From assembly GCA_034506255.1 (NCBI GenBank), contig JAPDPX010000001.1, positions 496,001 through 560,000 of the forward strand: a stretch of DNA of 64,000 nucleotides. Reading direction: 5' to 3'. Below the pieces are notes generated by a model. It searched no databases. It was not told where the DNA came from and worked only from the letters and a program-made list of their open reading frames with translations. Positions 19,611 through 27,814 of this stretch are shown piece by piece; position 1 is the stretch's first letter; each line of letters opens with the position of its first letter. A program made the position numbers and the translations under genes. Origin of the DNA: a candidate division KSB1 bacterium (GTDB lineage Bacteria > Zhuqueibacterota > Zhuqueibacteria > Zhuqueibacterales > Zhuqueibacteraceae).

Positions 19611-20057
19611 ATGGACAAGACGGAATTCGGTTGGAGTGGCTTACTGTTGCGGCTCGCGCTCGCGTTTGTGCTGGTGTATGCCACCTACAATCCTGAAGGA
19701 TTTTCCTACTTTCACTGGGCGATTCAACCGGTCACCGAAGTGCCGGTAACCACCTTGAGCGCCATCAATCCTCTCAAGGTGCTGGCAGGCCTTGCCCTGT
19801 TCGTCTTGTGGGTGGTCTACCTGCAGGCGACAAATCGCGCACTGGGCTTGAAAGGCGCGGTGCTTGCCGCCGCGTTGTTTGGCTGCCTGATTTGGGTTTT
19901 GATCTACTGGGAGGTTTTCACGCCGCGCGGCACCCGCACGATTTCCCACCTTGTGCTGGTGGTGCTGTCACTCGTCCTGGCAATTGGTGTCTCCTGGTCG
20001 CATCTCACCCGGCGCCTCACCGGCCAGGTTGATATTGATGAAGTCGGTGGCAAATAA
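19611..20057 (+). CDS. DUF6524-like four-helix membrane protein
   Basis: A 148-residue inner-membrane protein with four predicted transmembrane segments (LLLRLALAFVLVYATY, VLAGLALFVLWVVYL, GAVLAAALFGCLIWVLIYW, HLVLVVLSLVLAIGVSW). The N-terminal FGWSGLLLRLALAFVLVYATYNPEG-type sequence and the SWSHLTRRLTGQVDID tail match the DUF6524 family of unknown function. ATG 19611 is preferred to upstream ATG 19500, whose extra residues are unlike the family. It is followed 50 bp later by a bidirectional terminator. Confidence 0.75.
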   Translation: MDKTEFGWSGLLLRLALAFVLVYATYNPEGFSYFHWAIQPVTEVPVTTLSAINPLKVLAGLALFVLWVVYLQATNRALGLKGAVLAAALFGCLIWVLIYWEVFTPRGTRTISHLVLVVLSLVLAIGVSWSHLTRRLTGQVDIDEVGGK

Positions 20058-20107
20058 AAATTACCCGGGGCGCGACTGCAGATCCGTGCTAATCCACAAA
20101 AATGAAA

Positions 20108-20144
20108 AATCCCGATCACCCGCAGGGTGATTGGGATTTTTTTT
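20108..20144. terminator. Bidirectional terminator between convergent genes
   Basis: A 14-bp stem (AATCCCGATCACCC against GGGTGATTGGGATT, one G-U) with a GCA loop and TTTTTTTT on the plus side. The minus strand also has a T-rich tail. It sits between the DUF6524-like gene (plus) and the DUF937 gene (minus). Confidence 0.9.
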
Positions 20145-20163
20145 CAGCAAAAGGGGAACGGGT

Positions 20164-20754
20164 TCACCGCCGGCCGCCGCCCAACACCGCGCCCAGCAGG
20201 TCACCCAGCCCGCCGCCGGACTGGCCGCTTTGCCCGCCGCCCAAACCACGCATAAAGAAACTGGCGACATCGTCGAGAATGTTGCCGTCACCGTCTTGAT
20301 CGAGCAGCGCTGCCAGCCCTTGCGAACCGAGGCCGGTGGCATCGCGTTTTTGCGTCAGCAGGCCCAAAATCAGCGGTGCCAGCATGGGGATGATTTTCAT
20401 GGCGGTTTCCATGTTCAAACCAAAGCGCTGTGCAATCTGGCCGGCTGCCTGCACGCCGGATTCGCCGAGCAATCCGCCCAGCCGCGGGTCGGCGTTCTGA
20501 TTGCGCACCTGCCTCCCGAACAACCCTCCGATGTCCTGGAGCACATCCGGATTGCCATACTTGTTGAGAATATGATCCACCCGCGGTGCACCGCCGCGTT
20601 GTTCCATCTGGCGCTTCAAACCGCCCAAAACCAAGGGCACTACCTGCGGCAGAATCCGGGCAGCGGTGTTGCGATCGATTCCGAGGTGGGAAGACATCTG
20701 CTGTGCCACTTGCGGACCAAGCGCTTCAACGATCTCGTCCACCAGACTTGGCAT
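20164..20754 (-). CDS. DUF937 (YidB-like) protein
   Basis: A 196-residue protein. Residues 1-140 are helical with the DUF937 features LVDEIVEALGPQVAQQMSSH, ARILPQVVPLVLGGLKRQM and IIPMLAPLILGLLTQ. Then comes a calcium-binding-like DQDGDGNILDD loop and a Gly-rich tail (GGGQSGQSGGGLGDLLGAV). The family has no established biochemical function. ATG 20754 follows AAAGGA; an upstream in-frame ATG at 20787 has no ribosome binding site. The next upstream minus-strand gene is also small and Gly-rich, and the two may be functionally linked. Confidence 0.82.
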   Translation of the reverse strand: MPSLVDEIVEALGPQVAQQMSSHLGIDRNTAARILPQVVPLVLGGLKRQMEQRGGAPRVDHILNKYGNPDVLQDIGGLFGRQVRNQNADPRLGGLLGESGVQAAGQIAQRFGLNMETAMKIIPMLAPLILGLLTQKRDATGLGSQGLAALLDQDGDGNILDDVASFFMRGLGGGQSGQSGGGLGDLLGAVLGGGRR

Positions 20755-20891
20755 GTCCAATCCTTTCAGTTTAGACCATGAGAGCAACGATGGGGATTAA
20801 AGAGTTTCTTCAGGACGTTGATGGGGCAACGACGGGGAGAAGAAACTGAATTCGCCGTGAATCCGCAAATAGCACTTGCAAATCACATTCC

Positions 20892-20943
20892 GTAACGCAG
20901 ACATCTTGTCTGCAAACCAATGCCGGCAGGAGGCCAGCGCTAC
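20892..20943. repeat. REP-like palindromic element
   Basis: The block begins GTAACGCAG and ends CAGCGCTAC, which are roughly complementary. Inside, GCAGACA-TCT-TGTCTGC (20897-20913) is a perfect 7-bp hairpin and a second, degenerate GC-rich hairpin follows. The pattern GTAGCGCAGACATCTTGTCTGC is typical of short dispersed extragenic palindromes in many genomes; this is one copy in a 310-bp intergenic space. Confidence 0.5.
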
Positions 20944-21066
20944 AAAAACTTCGCAGTTAAGATGGTTGTTTTTCCGGGGTAATCTATACAGCCCCGCCCT
21001 CCAGCGGCCGGCAAGGGCTGAAATGATTCAGGAGGGCGAGGGCACTGCCTAACGCCTGATTCCGAT

Positions 21067-21459
21067 TCAGTGAGCAGCGGCACCCGCTGTTTTCTTGGCA
21101 AAAGCGGAGTACAAACCCCAGGCGCCGACAAGCAGGTTAACGATGGCACCACCCAAACCGCTCGTCAATTGCAGGTTGCCCAGTTGCTGAATGCCAAACG
21201 CACCCAGCAGACCGACCAAGCCATTCAAACCACCGAGGACCTGGGCGCCTGTTCGTTGTGCGCTTTCCGTGCCCTTGAAGCCGAGATAGCTCAAGATCGC
21301 ACCGGACACGACATTGAACAAATTGCCTCCTCCGAGGATGTTGCCAGCTCCTGCTGTTTCCGCTGCCCCCAGCATGGACGCGACGTCTGGAACAAACTGG
21401 CCAAGCAGACCAATGGCCGTTTGCACCAGGCCGGCATACTTCGTGAAGTTTTGCAGCAT
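21067..21459 (-). CDS. Small hydrophobic Gly/Leu-rich protein, unknown function
   Basis: A 130-residue protein with several hydrophobic segments (AGLVQTAIGLLGQFV, LFNVVSGAILSYLG, GGLNGLVGLLGAFG, GGAIVNLLVGAWGLYSAF). It has no clear signal peptide and no family recognised. It is rich in Gly, Ala and Leu and may form membrane hairpins. ATG 21459 is preceded by GAGGAGG at ideal spacing, and a good promoter lies about 100 bp upstream, so it is very probably expressed. It is followed on the same strand, 310 bp away, by the DUF937 gene. Confidence 0.75.
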   Translation of the reverse strand: MLQNFTKYAGLVQTAIGLLGQFVPDVASMLGAAETAGAGNILGGGNLFNVVSGAILSYLGFKGTESAQRTGAQVLGGLNGLVGLLGAFGIQQLGNLQLTSGLGGAIVNLLVGAWGLYSAFAKKTAGAAAH

Positions 21460-21566
21460 GACTGTACCTCCTCGTTAGATCAAAGAGCACAGGGGAAAAT
21501 GCGCCTGAAAGGTTGCAGCTTTTGCCCATCCCCGGCAGTGTCAGGAGGGCTGAATCAGGCTGCTAC

Positions 21567-21594
21567 AAAATACCAAAATAAACGAGATTGTCAA
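21567..21594 (-). promoter_or_regulatory. Sigma-70-like promoter of the small hydrophobic protein gene
   Basis: On the minus strand a perfect TTGACA (21594-21589), a 16-bp spacer and TATTTT (21572-21567). Confidence 0.55.
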
Positions 21595-21657
21595 GACGAC
21601 ACACGAAGAGCGATGGTCACACCACCGGGCTCATGCGCCGGTTCAGCAAAACTCGAC

Positions 21658-21686
21658 TTGATTTTGGAACGGGAATTTGATATGAA
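21658..21686 (+). promoter_or_regulatory. Putative promoter of the methyltransferase gene
   Basis: TTGATT at 21658-21663, a 17-bp spacer and TATGAA at 21681-21686, 50 bp ahead of the start codon. Confidence 0.4.
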
Positions 21687-21737
21687 CCCGGGTACAGTAA
21701 TTATGCAAGATCGTTTCCTGGTTGCACACCTGATGGC

Positions 21738-22343
21738 ATGAAACCGGAAGAAACCGCTGCGCGCTACGATCGCATTGCCCGGTTCTGGCAGCAGCAACTA
21801 TGGCATTCCTCCTATGGTCTCGCCGCCCTCGAGCGCGCCATCCCATTCACCCGCAGCAAAACAGCCGCTCTGGACGTGGGCTGTGGCAGCAGCGGCCGTT
21901 TCATCGAGGTTTTGATCAGGCATGGTTTTACACCGACCGGAGTGGACATTGCACCGGAGATGATTGCCCTGGCCAGACAACGGCATCCGCAGGTGCACTT
22001 TGTCATTGCGGATATTTGCCAGTGGCAGTTGCCGCAACAGTATGACCTGATCATCGCCTGGGACAGCATTTTTCACCTGCCGTTGGCCGGGCACAAACCG
22101 GTTTTGCAGAAACTTTGTAAAGGGCTGAATGCCGGCGGTGTGTTGCTGTTTACATGCGGCGGCTCCGGTCCGGAAGAAATCACCGGGGAATTTGCAGGCG
22201 AAATCTTCGCGTACAGCAGCCTGGGGGTGAATTCCTATGTGCGGTTGCTCGACGAGTTCGATTGCCTTTGCCGTCATGTTGAGTATGATCAGTATCCGCA
22301 AAACCATGTGTTTCTCATCGCGCAGCGGGCGGCATCCTCATAA
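21738..22343 (+). CDS. Class I SAM-dependent methyltransferase
   Basis: A 201-residue soluble methyltransferase of the Methyltransf_11/25 type. Motif I is ALDVGCGSSGRF (residues about 45-56), with an acidic residue ending strand 2 (TGVDIAPEM), motif II-like VIADICQW and the post-motif YDLIIAWDSIFHL. The length is that of a bare Rossmann catalytic domain. The substrate cannot be inferred. It stands alone, divergent from the small hydrophobic protein gene. Confidence 0.88.
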   Translation: MKPEETAARYDRIARFWQQQLWHSSYGLAALERAIPFTRSKTAALDVGCGSSGRFIEVLIRHGFTPTGVDIAPEMIALARQRHPQVHFVIADICQWQLPQQYDLIIAWDSIFHLPLAGHKPVLQKLCKGLNAGGVLLFTCGGSGPEEITGEFAGEIFAYSSLGVNSYVRLLDEFDCLCRHVEYDQYPQNHVFLIAQRAASS

Positions 22344-22555
22344 ACGAACACACCCAAGAGCAGCAAGCAGACCAGCCGGTCTTGGCGCTTTGGCGCGGCG
22401 ACTGCCGACGGGCACTTTTCGCACTCCAGCTCAGGTCATTCGTCTGCACGAAATTGCCGACAGTCGCAAAAGGGCATTCTGGTGCTGCCGCACCCCAACG
22501 CCACTGCCACCGGCCGGCGCCGCACGAAGGGAGTGAACTCCGCAGGAACCGGGCT

Positions 22556-25500
22556 GTGAATCGCGATACACTTTCTTTCTTCAACAGGGTTGCGCAGTGC
22601 TTGCGCCGCGCGCCGCGGGTGGCGTTGCCGCTGGCGGCCGGGATGGTGATTTGGCTGTCACATGCCTCCCATCATGCCACCGCTTCACCACTCCCGTTGC
22701 AGCGCGAGACCATTGCCGCCACACTCAGTAAAACCCCCTTCGACCTTTATCAGTTGGAATTGCAGCAGCGGCTGTTGGCCCACGGCGCACGGGGCCATGT
22801 CGATTCCATCCGGCAGATTGTAGAGTTGCATCCTTATCATGCCGGAGTCATCTTTCACCATTTTCTCGAACGCAGCCTGTTTCTCCATTTCAATCAGCAA
22901 CCGGACAGCGCGCGCCTGTTGGAAAGCGTAGCCCGTCTGCTGGCGCAGGATTTGGCGCAGGTGCAAAGCGACAGCTTTTTTATCAAGCGCTTCCAGCGGC
23001 TGACAGTTTTGCAACAGTCACAACCGCGCGCTCTGCAAGGCTGGGTGGCGGCACAAGCGGTATTCATGCGCGGCATCCGTCTGGACTCCACCAACGTCCC
23101 GTTCAATCTGCAGTGCCTGGATTATGCATACCGCCGTTTTCTGCACCTGGCTGATTACAAGCAGGTGGCAGACAACTTGTGGTGGCTTTGTATCTATTTT
23201 TTTCGGGTGCTGCATGATGACGGCCGGGCTCTGGGAATTGCACAACAATGGTGTGCGCTGAGCCGGGACATGGGCTATCGCGACGGCGAGCTGCAGGCCA
23301 GCCTGTTGCTGGCGGAAATTTATGAAAACCGCCGGAACACAGATTCCGCCAGTGTTTGTTTCAATCTTGCCGCCGAGCGTGCCCAACAGCTCGGCAATCC
23401 TTACGCGCTGGCGCGGCTGCTGGACATTCGCCTGCTGCGGGCCATCGAGCGCAACGAGTTTCCCGAGGCCATCGCGTTGTTGCGCCGCCTGCTGCAGTTC
23501 TCGCGCGCGATCAAATTCCGGGCGCTGGAGGGAATTGCCCATGCCTCGGCCGCCCGTGTCTATCACATGCTTGCGGATTATGATCAGGCGCTGGCGCATC
23601 TCGATTCCAGTATTGTGCACGTGCAACAGTTGAATCACCGCGTCGATCTGCCACCCCTGTTGCTGCATCAGGCCGACATTTTTCTGGAACTGGGTGAAAG
23701 GCAGCGTGCGCTCGTGCTGGCCGATTCCGCGCTGGGCATGTATCTGGCACAGGATCGCATCCCTGACGCGGCCAGAACGCATGGTTTGATTGGTTTGATT
23801 CATCTCGGGATGCGCGATTTCGTGCGTGCCCGCGCCGCTCAAGAGCGCGGATTGAACATGCTGGTGAAAGGCCAGGCTCGTGAGGTCGAGATGGAGTTGT
23901 GGAACAACCTCGGTGAAATTGCCCTGCAGCAGGAGAGGGCCGGCGAGGCGAAGCAGGTGTTTACCAGGGCCATTGAGCTGTGGCAGGTCGCGGGCAGCGA
24001 TCGTGAATTGTCCCGCGCACGGGTGGGCCTGGCCCGGGCGGCTCTTGCCTTGCGGGAATACGGTCAGGCCAGGCGGCTTTTTGAAGAGGAACTCGCACGC
24101 AGTGAAGCCACCCACGAGCGCGATCTGGCCTGGAAATGCCATCTCGGGCTGGCACGGGTATATGAAGCGTTGCGGGCAACCGGCGCGGCAGAACAGCATT
24201 ACAGTCAGGCCATCACAGCGCTCGAAAACATCCGTGACACGGTGGGCCGCGTGGATTTCAACATGAGTTATTTCAGCACCGTGCAGGAAGTTTTCGATGC
24301 CGCCATTTTATTTGCGCTGGTGGTGGCCAAAAATCCCGGTTTGGCGCTGGCGTTCATGGAAAAAGCGCGTGCCCGCAATATCGTCGATTTGCTCCGCCGG
24401 CAGCAAGTCCGGGTCAGCCTGGCTGCTGCGACCCGGCGCGACTCCGCACTCGTCATTCTGCAGCCCAATCCCGCGGCATTACAGCTCTTGCTCGATGAGG
24501 CAACGGCGGTGGTCGCCTATCGCGTCATGCGCCGCCATTTGATCATTGTGGTCCTGGACCGCACCCGTTACGATCTCGTCTGTCAGCCGCTGGAGCAAAC
24601 GACGTTGCGCCAGGCCGTGCAACGATTCCGTTCTGTTCTGGGAGTGGACGATCTGAAGGCGTTTCACCGGCGTTGGCGGCGGGAAACCCAGGCGCTCTGG
24701 CAGGAAACCCGGCAGGCGGGTGCGACTTTGTACCGCCAGCTCGTTGCACCCGTTGCCGGCCGCCTCGCGCACGCGCGCACCATCTATTTTATCCCGGATG
24801 ACGTGCTGCACTATCTGCCCTTTGCCGCATTCTCAGACGGGCAGGACGGGAGGTTTCTGATTGAGAAGCATGCCATCGCCACCGCGCCGAGTTTAACCGC
24901 CCTGCAACTCATTTTGCAGCGGACGCAGCCCTTTGTCTGGCAGCCGCCGGATTCGCTGCTCGCCATCGCGCTGCGCTCCCGCACCATTCCCCTCGCTGCA
25001 CAGGAAGTCGACACGATTGCAGGCTTGTTTGCGAATGCCCGGTCCCTTGTCCACGAGCGCTGGACACGGCCGGCGTTGCTGGCGCGGCTGCATGGCTTTC
25101 AGGGCATCGTGCATCTGGCCATGCACGCCGAGGTGGACGACAGCCAGCCGCTGCAATCGTACCTGCTTCTGGATGAACGCCACCGCCAGCTTCTCGTGAC
25201 ACGCCGCGAGGCCGGCGGGGAAAGCGTGCAGATAATGCGCCGCGATCACCCTGCCCGCAGTTGGGATGATGACACTCTCCATGTCCTGCGTGCTGCCGAT
25301 GTGCTGAGCCTCGATGCTGCCGGTCTGAAGTTGGTGGTGCTTTCCGCCTGCAACACCGCCTTGGGACGGCAAATCAGCGGTGAGGGTATGATGGGATTGG
25401 CCCAGGCCTTTCTGTGCGCCGGCACGCAACGGCTGCTCACCACACTCTGGCAGGTTGATGATCAAAGCACTTATGAACTGATGCCGCGTTTCTACCGTCC

Positions 25501-25636
25501 GCTGGCGCAGGGCGTGGCGCCGGCGGCAGCGCTGCAGGCAGCCCAGATCGAAACCATTCGCAGGCTGGAAAAGGGGGGTGGCTATGCTCTTCCGTACTTT
25601 TGGGCCGCATTCGTACTCACCGGACGCGCGGATTGA
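22556..25636 (+). CDS. TPR-repeat CHAT-domain protein (caspase-like protease fold)
   Basis: A protein of about 1026 residues. An N-terminal basic stretch and hydrophobic segment (VALPLAAGMVIWLS) suggest export or a membrane anchor. TPR repeats fill about 60-620 (for example VDLPPLLLHQADIFLELGER and AEQHYSQAITALE). The C-terminal 350 residues are a CHAT domain with the catalytic His H857 in VHLAMHAEVD and Cys C932 in VVLSACNTALG, then the conserved GEGMMGLAQAFLCAGTQRLL and LWQVDD. Both residues are intact, so peptidase activity is likely. TPR-CHAT proteins act in regulated proteolysis, some in immunity, but no phage-defence partners are nearby. GTG 22556 is the suggested start; an in-frame ATG at 22382 would add 58 residues lacking domain features. 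Confidence 0.85.
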   Translation: MNRDTLSFFNRVAQCLRRAPRVALPLAAGMVIWLSHASHHATASPLPLQRETIAATLSKTPFDLYQLELQQRLLAHGARGHVDSIRQIVELHPYHAGVIFHHFLERSLFLHFNQQPDSARLLESVARLLAQDLAQVQSDSFFIKRFQRLTVLQQSQPRALQGWVAAQAVFMRGIRLDSTNVPFNLQCLDYAYRRFLHLADYKQVADNLWWLCIYFFRVLHDDGRALGIAQQWCALSRDMGYRDGELQASLLLAEIYENRRNTDSASVCFNLAAERAQQLGNPYALARLLDIRLLRAIERNEFPEAIALLRRLLQFSRAIKFRALEGIAHASAARVYHMLADYDQALAHLDSSIVHVQQLNHRVDLPPLLLHQADIFLELGERQRALVLADSALGMYLAQDRIPDAARTHGLIGLIHLGMRDFVRARAAQERGLNMLVKGQAREVEMELWNNLGEIALQQERAGEAKQVFTRAIELWQVAGSDRELSRARVGLARAALALREYGQARRLFEEELARSEATHERDLAWKCHLGLARVYEALRATGAAEQHYSQAITALENIRDTVGRVDFNMSYFSTVQEVFDAAILFALVVAKNPGLALAFMEKARARNIVDLLRRQQVRVSLAAATRRDSALVILQPNPAALQLLLDEATAVVAYRVMRRHLIIVVLDRTRYDLVCQPLEQTTLRQAVQRFRSVLGVDDLKAFHRRWRRETQALWQETRQAGATLYRQLVAPVAGRLAHARTIYFIPDDVLHYLPFAAFSDGQDGRFLIEKHAIATAPSLTALQLILQRTQPFVWQPPDSLLAIALRSRTIPLAAQEVDTIAGLFANARSLVHERWTRPALLARLHGFQGIVHLAMHAEVDDSQPLQSYLLLDERHRQLLVTRREAGGESVQIMRRDHPARSWDDDTLHVLRAADVLSLDAAGLKLVVLSACNTALGRQISGEGMMGLAQAFLCAGTQRLLTTLWQVDDQSTYELMPRFYRPLAQGVAPAAALQAAQIETIRRLEKGGGYALPYFWAAFVLTGRAD

Positions 25637-25816
25637 TCGGCGCGCTGTGTCTTGCGCTCCGCCTGCTGCGGTTGCTTCGCTGCCTGGTTGTCATCGCCGC
25701 TGCGCACACTGCGGCTGGATCTTTTGGGAAAAAAATCCCGCGGAGAAAATAAGAGATGAACATTCGCCAGTGGCAGTCCCAACCCCAATTCAATAACTCA
25801 AAACATGGGAGTGAGT

Positions 25817-26245
25817 ATGAACCAGGGAAAGAAGGAAGAACACATCGGCTATTGGATTCGCATCCAATCCAAGCCTGCCGGTGCGCAGGCGGAAGCGCAG
25901 CGCAAGCTGAACTTCTGCACCTATCTCATCCATTTTTTCAGCAACCGTTGGCCGTGCCCACCCTATTGTCTGGATGCCAGCGGCGTTGGCCAGGCCTTCA
26001 CCGTAACCACGCCGTTGCTCACGTTTTTCTTTGTACTGGTGGGCTGGCTGGTTTTGACAAATCAAACCGGGATCAACTGGCTGAAGTTCCTCCTCTGGTC
26101 ACTGGGCGGCGGCGCGGTGGCGGGCTTTTTCATCGGTTTTGTTTTCGCCTGGAAATTCAACCGCACGATTCGCGGCCACCACATCGCCATCGATCGTGAC
26201 GAACTCAAAACACTCATCCGCGAGGTACAGTCAGAGTCCCGCTGA
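25817..26245 (+). CDS. Small membrane protein of unknown function
   Basis: A 142-residue protein. Residues 1-55 are soluble and contain a Cys/Pro motif (NRWPCPPYCLDASG). Two transmembrane helices follow (LLTFFFVLVGWLVLTN and FLLWSLGGGAVAGFFIGFVFAW), then a basic cytosolic tail (FNRTIRGHHIAIDRDELKTLI). No family is recognised. ATG 25817 follows GGGAGTGAGT; ATG 25805 is less likely. A strong terminator lies 18 bp downstream. It may share a transcript with the CHAT gene 180 bp upstream. Confidence 0.7.
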   Translation: MNQGKKEEHIGYWIRIQSKPAGAQAEAQRKLNFCTYLIHFFSNRWPCPPYCLDASGVGQAFTVTTPLLTFFFVLVGWLVLTNQTGINWLKFLLWSLGGGAVAGFFIGFVFAWKFNRTIRGHHIAIDRDELKTLIREVQSESR

Positions 26246-26262
26246 TCCGATCACGGCTCGCA

Positions 26263-26298
26263 ACAGAAATGCCCCGAAAATCCGGGGCATTTCTGTTT
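26263..26298 (+). terminator. Rho-independent terminator
   Basis: A perfect 14-bp stem (ACAGAAATGCCCCG against CGGGGCATTTCTGT) with a six-base loop and a short T run. It starts 18 bp after the stop codon of the membrane-protein gene. Confidence 0.75.
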
Positions 26299-26554
26299 GG
26301 CAGAGCCGGGGGCATGCCGGGGAGCACGAACACAGAATGGTTTTCAAGATGCGTGCCCTCTGCGAAGTTGTTGGACAATCCGCAGCGGGTGGTCCCGGCT
26401 TGTTTCACGACCGACTTCGCCCACACACCAGCGCGTCCAGTGCGGGAGAACAACGCTTGATAGGCTTTGGCGGGCGGCGATCGCAGGGGAGCCGCCCGCA
26501 AGTGCAGGAGGGATCGTCTTGCAAGCTTGTTGAGGAAAGGCCGTGTGGTGAAGT

Positions 26555-27751
26555 TCAAGATTGGTTTGCCTGGGTGTGGAACTGTTGCGTGGCATGCTTT
26601 ATGGGGACGACAGCCTCGATCACGCCGCCGCCAATCACCACATCACCGTCATAAAACACGGCGGATTGCCCGGGCGTGATCGCACGCTGCGGCGAGACAA
26701 AGCGGACCCGCACGGAACGCTCGGTTGCGTCCAAGAGCAGTGCCGGCGCGCCGGGATCACGATAGCGGATCTTGCACACGACTGTGCGGCCATCGGGTGG
26801 GCAAACCTCGGAAACCCAGTTCACGGCAGTGACGGTAAATTCCTCCTGCAGCAAATCCTGCCCGTCACTGACGGTGATGGCATTCGTTTGTGCATCGATG
26901 TGGGTCACGAACACCGGCCGGCCCAGGGCCAGGCCCAAGCCCTTGCGCTGGCCAATGGTGTAGAATGGCACGCCCTGGTGGGTGCCGAGGGCATTCCCGG
27001 CGGCATCGAAGAACATGCCGGTGCCCACCTGCCAGCCCGCTGCCGCTGCATTTTCGCGCAGAAACCGGCGGTAATCGTTGTCCGGAATGAAACAAATCTC
27101 CTGGCTCTCCTTCTTGTGTGCGGTTTTCAAACCCAGGCTGTGCGCGAGGCTTCTGACCTCCGGCTTGATGAGCTCGCCGAGCGGAAACAGGGTGCGGCTG
27201 AGCGCCTGCTGGCGCACACCCCAGAGTGCGTAACTTTGATCCTTGTTGAGATCCACCGCGCGCCGCAGTTCCCATCTGCGGGAGCCGGGGTTTTGCGTGA
27301 GGCGGGCATAGTGGCCGGTGGCGAGCAAGTCGGCGCCGATGGCTTCGGCCTGCTGCAGCAGCGCGCCCCACTTGATATGGGTGTTGCAGCGCACGCAGGG
27401 ATTGGGCGTCCGGCCGGCAAAGTACTCCGCGATGAAATTTTGCTGAACACTGCGCTGAAACACTTCCTTCAGATCCAGTACATAATGCGGCACGCCCAGC
27501 CGGTGGCATACTGCCCGCGCGTCGGCCATCGTGTCGATTGAGCAGCAGCCGCTTTCGAAATTCACGTTGCCGCCACTGGTATGATAGTCCCACAGATTCA
27601 GCGTGATGCCGATCACGCGATAGCCGTGCTCGTGCAGCAGCGCCGCCGCCACCGAGCTGTCGACACCGCCGCTCATCGCAACCACGACAGTGGTGCCGTT
27701 GCCGGGCGCGATGCCGGCCCGCGCAAGAAGATCGTTGGATGTATTTTGCAT
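26555..27751 (-). CDS. mnmA: tRNA 2-thiouridylase MnmA
   Basis: A 398-residue tRNA-specific 2-thiouridylase that adenylates and thiolates U34 of Lys, Glu and Gln tRNAs. The PP-loop SGGVDSS is at 27-33. The catalytic cysteine pair is C119 (in NPCVRCN) and C220 (in SQEICFIPD). The central TPFYTIGQRKG-like and C-terminal beta-barrel segments (VRVRFVSPQRAITPGQSAVFYDGDVVIGGG) are present. It lies 63 bp downstream of a cysteine desulfurase on the same strand, which would supply the persulfide sulfur, a common pairing. No strong ribosome binding site is seen before ATG 27751. Confidence 0.96.
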   Translation of the reverse strand: MQNTSNDLLARAGIAPGNGTTVVVAMSGGVDSSVAAALLHEHGYRVIGITLNLWDYHTSGGNVNFESGCCSIDTMADARAVCHRLGVPHYVLDLKEVFQRSVQQNFIAEYFAGRTPNPCVRCNTHIKWGALLQQAEAIGADLLATGHYARLTQNPGSRRWELRRAVDLNKDQSYALWGVRQQALSRTLFPLGELIKPEVRSLAHSLGLKTAHKKESQEICFIPDNDYRRFLRENAAAAGWQVGTGMFFDAAGNALGTHQGVPFYTIGQRKGLGLALGRPVFVTHIDAQTNAITVSDGQDLLQEEFTVTAVNWVSEVCPPDGRTVVCKIRYRDPGAPALLLDATERSVRVRFVSPQRAITPGQSAVFYDGDVVIGGGVIEAVVPIKHATQQFHTQANQS

Positions 27752-27814
27752 GTGCTTGCTTTTGGTCGCTTGGGTTGCTGAAAGTATGAAAGAAGAGGCC
27801 CGACGGCCGCTGCT

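Noticed and set aside
22556..25636. Reading the CHAT gene as part of a phage-defence island
   Set aside because: No defence partner genes (Cas, gasdermin, nucleotide cyclase, restriction enzyme) lie nearby; the neighbours are housekeeping or unknown.
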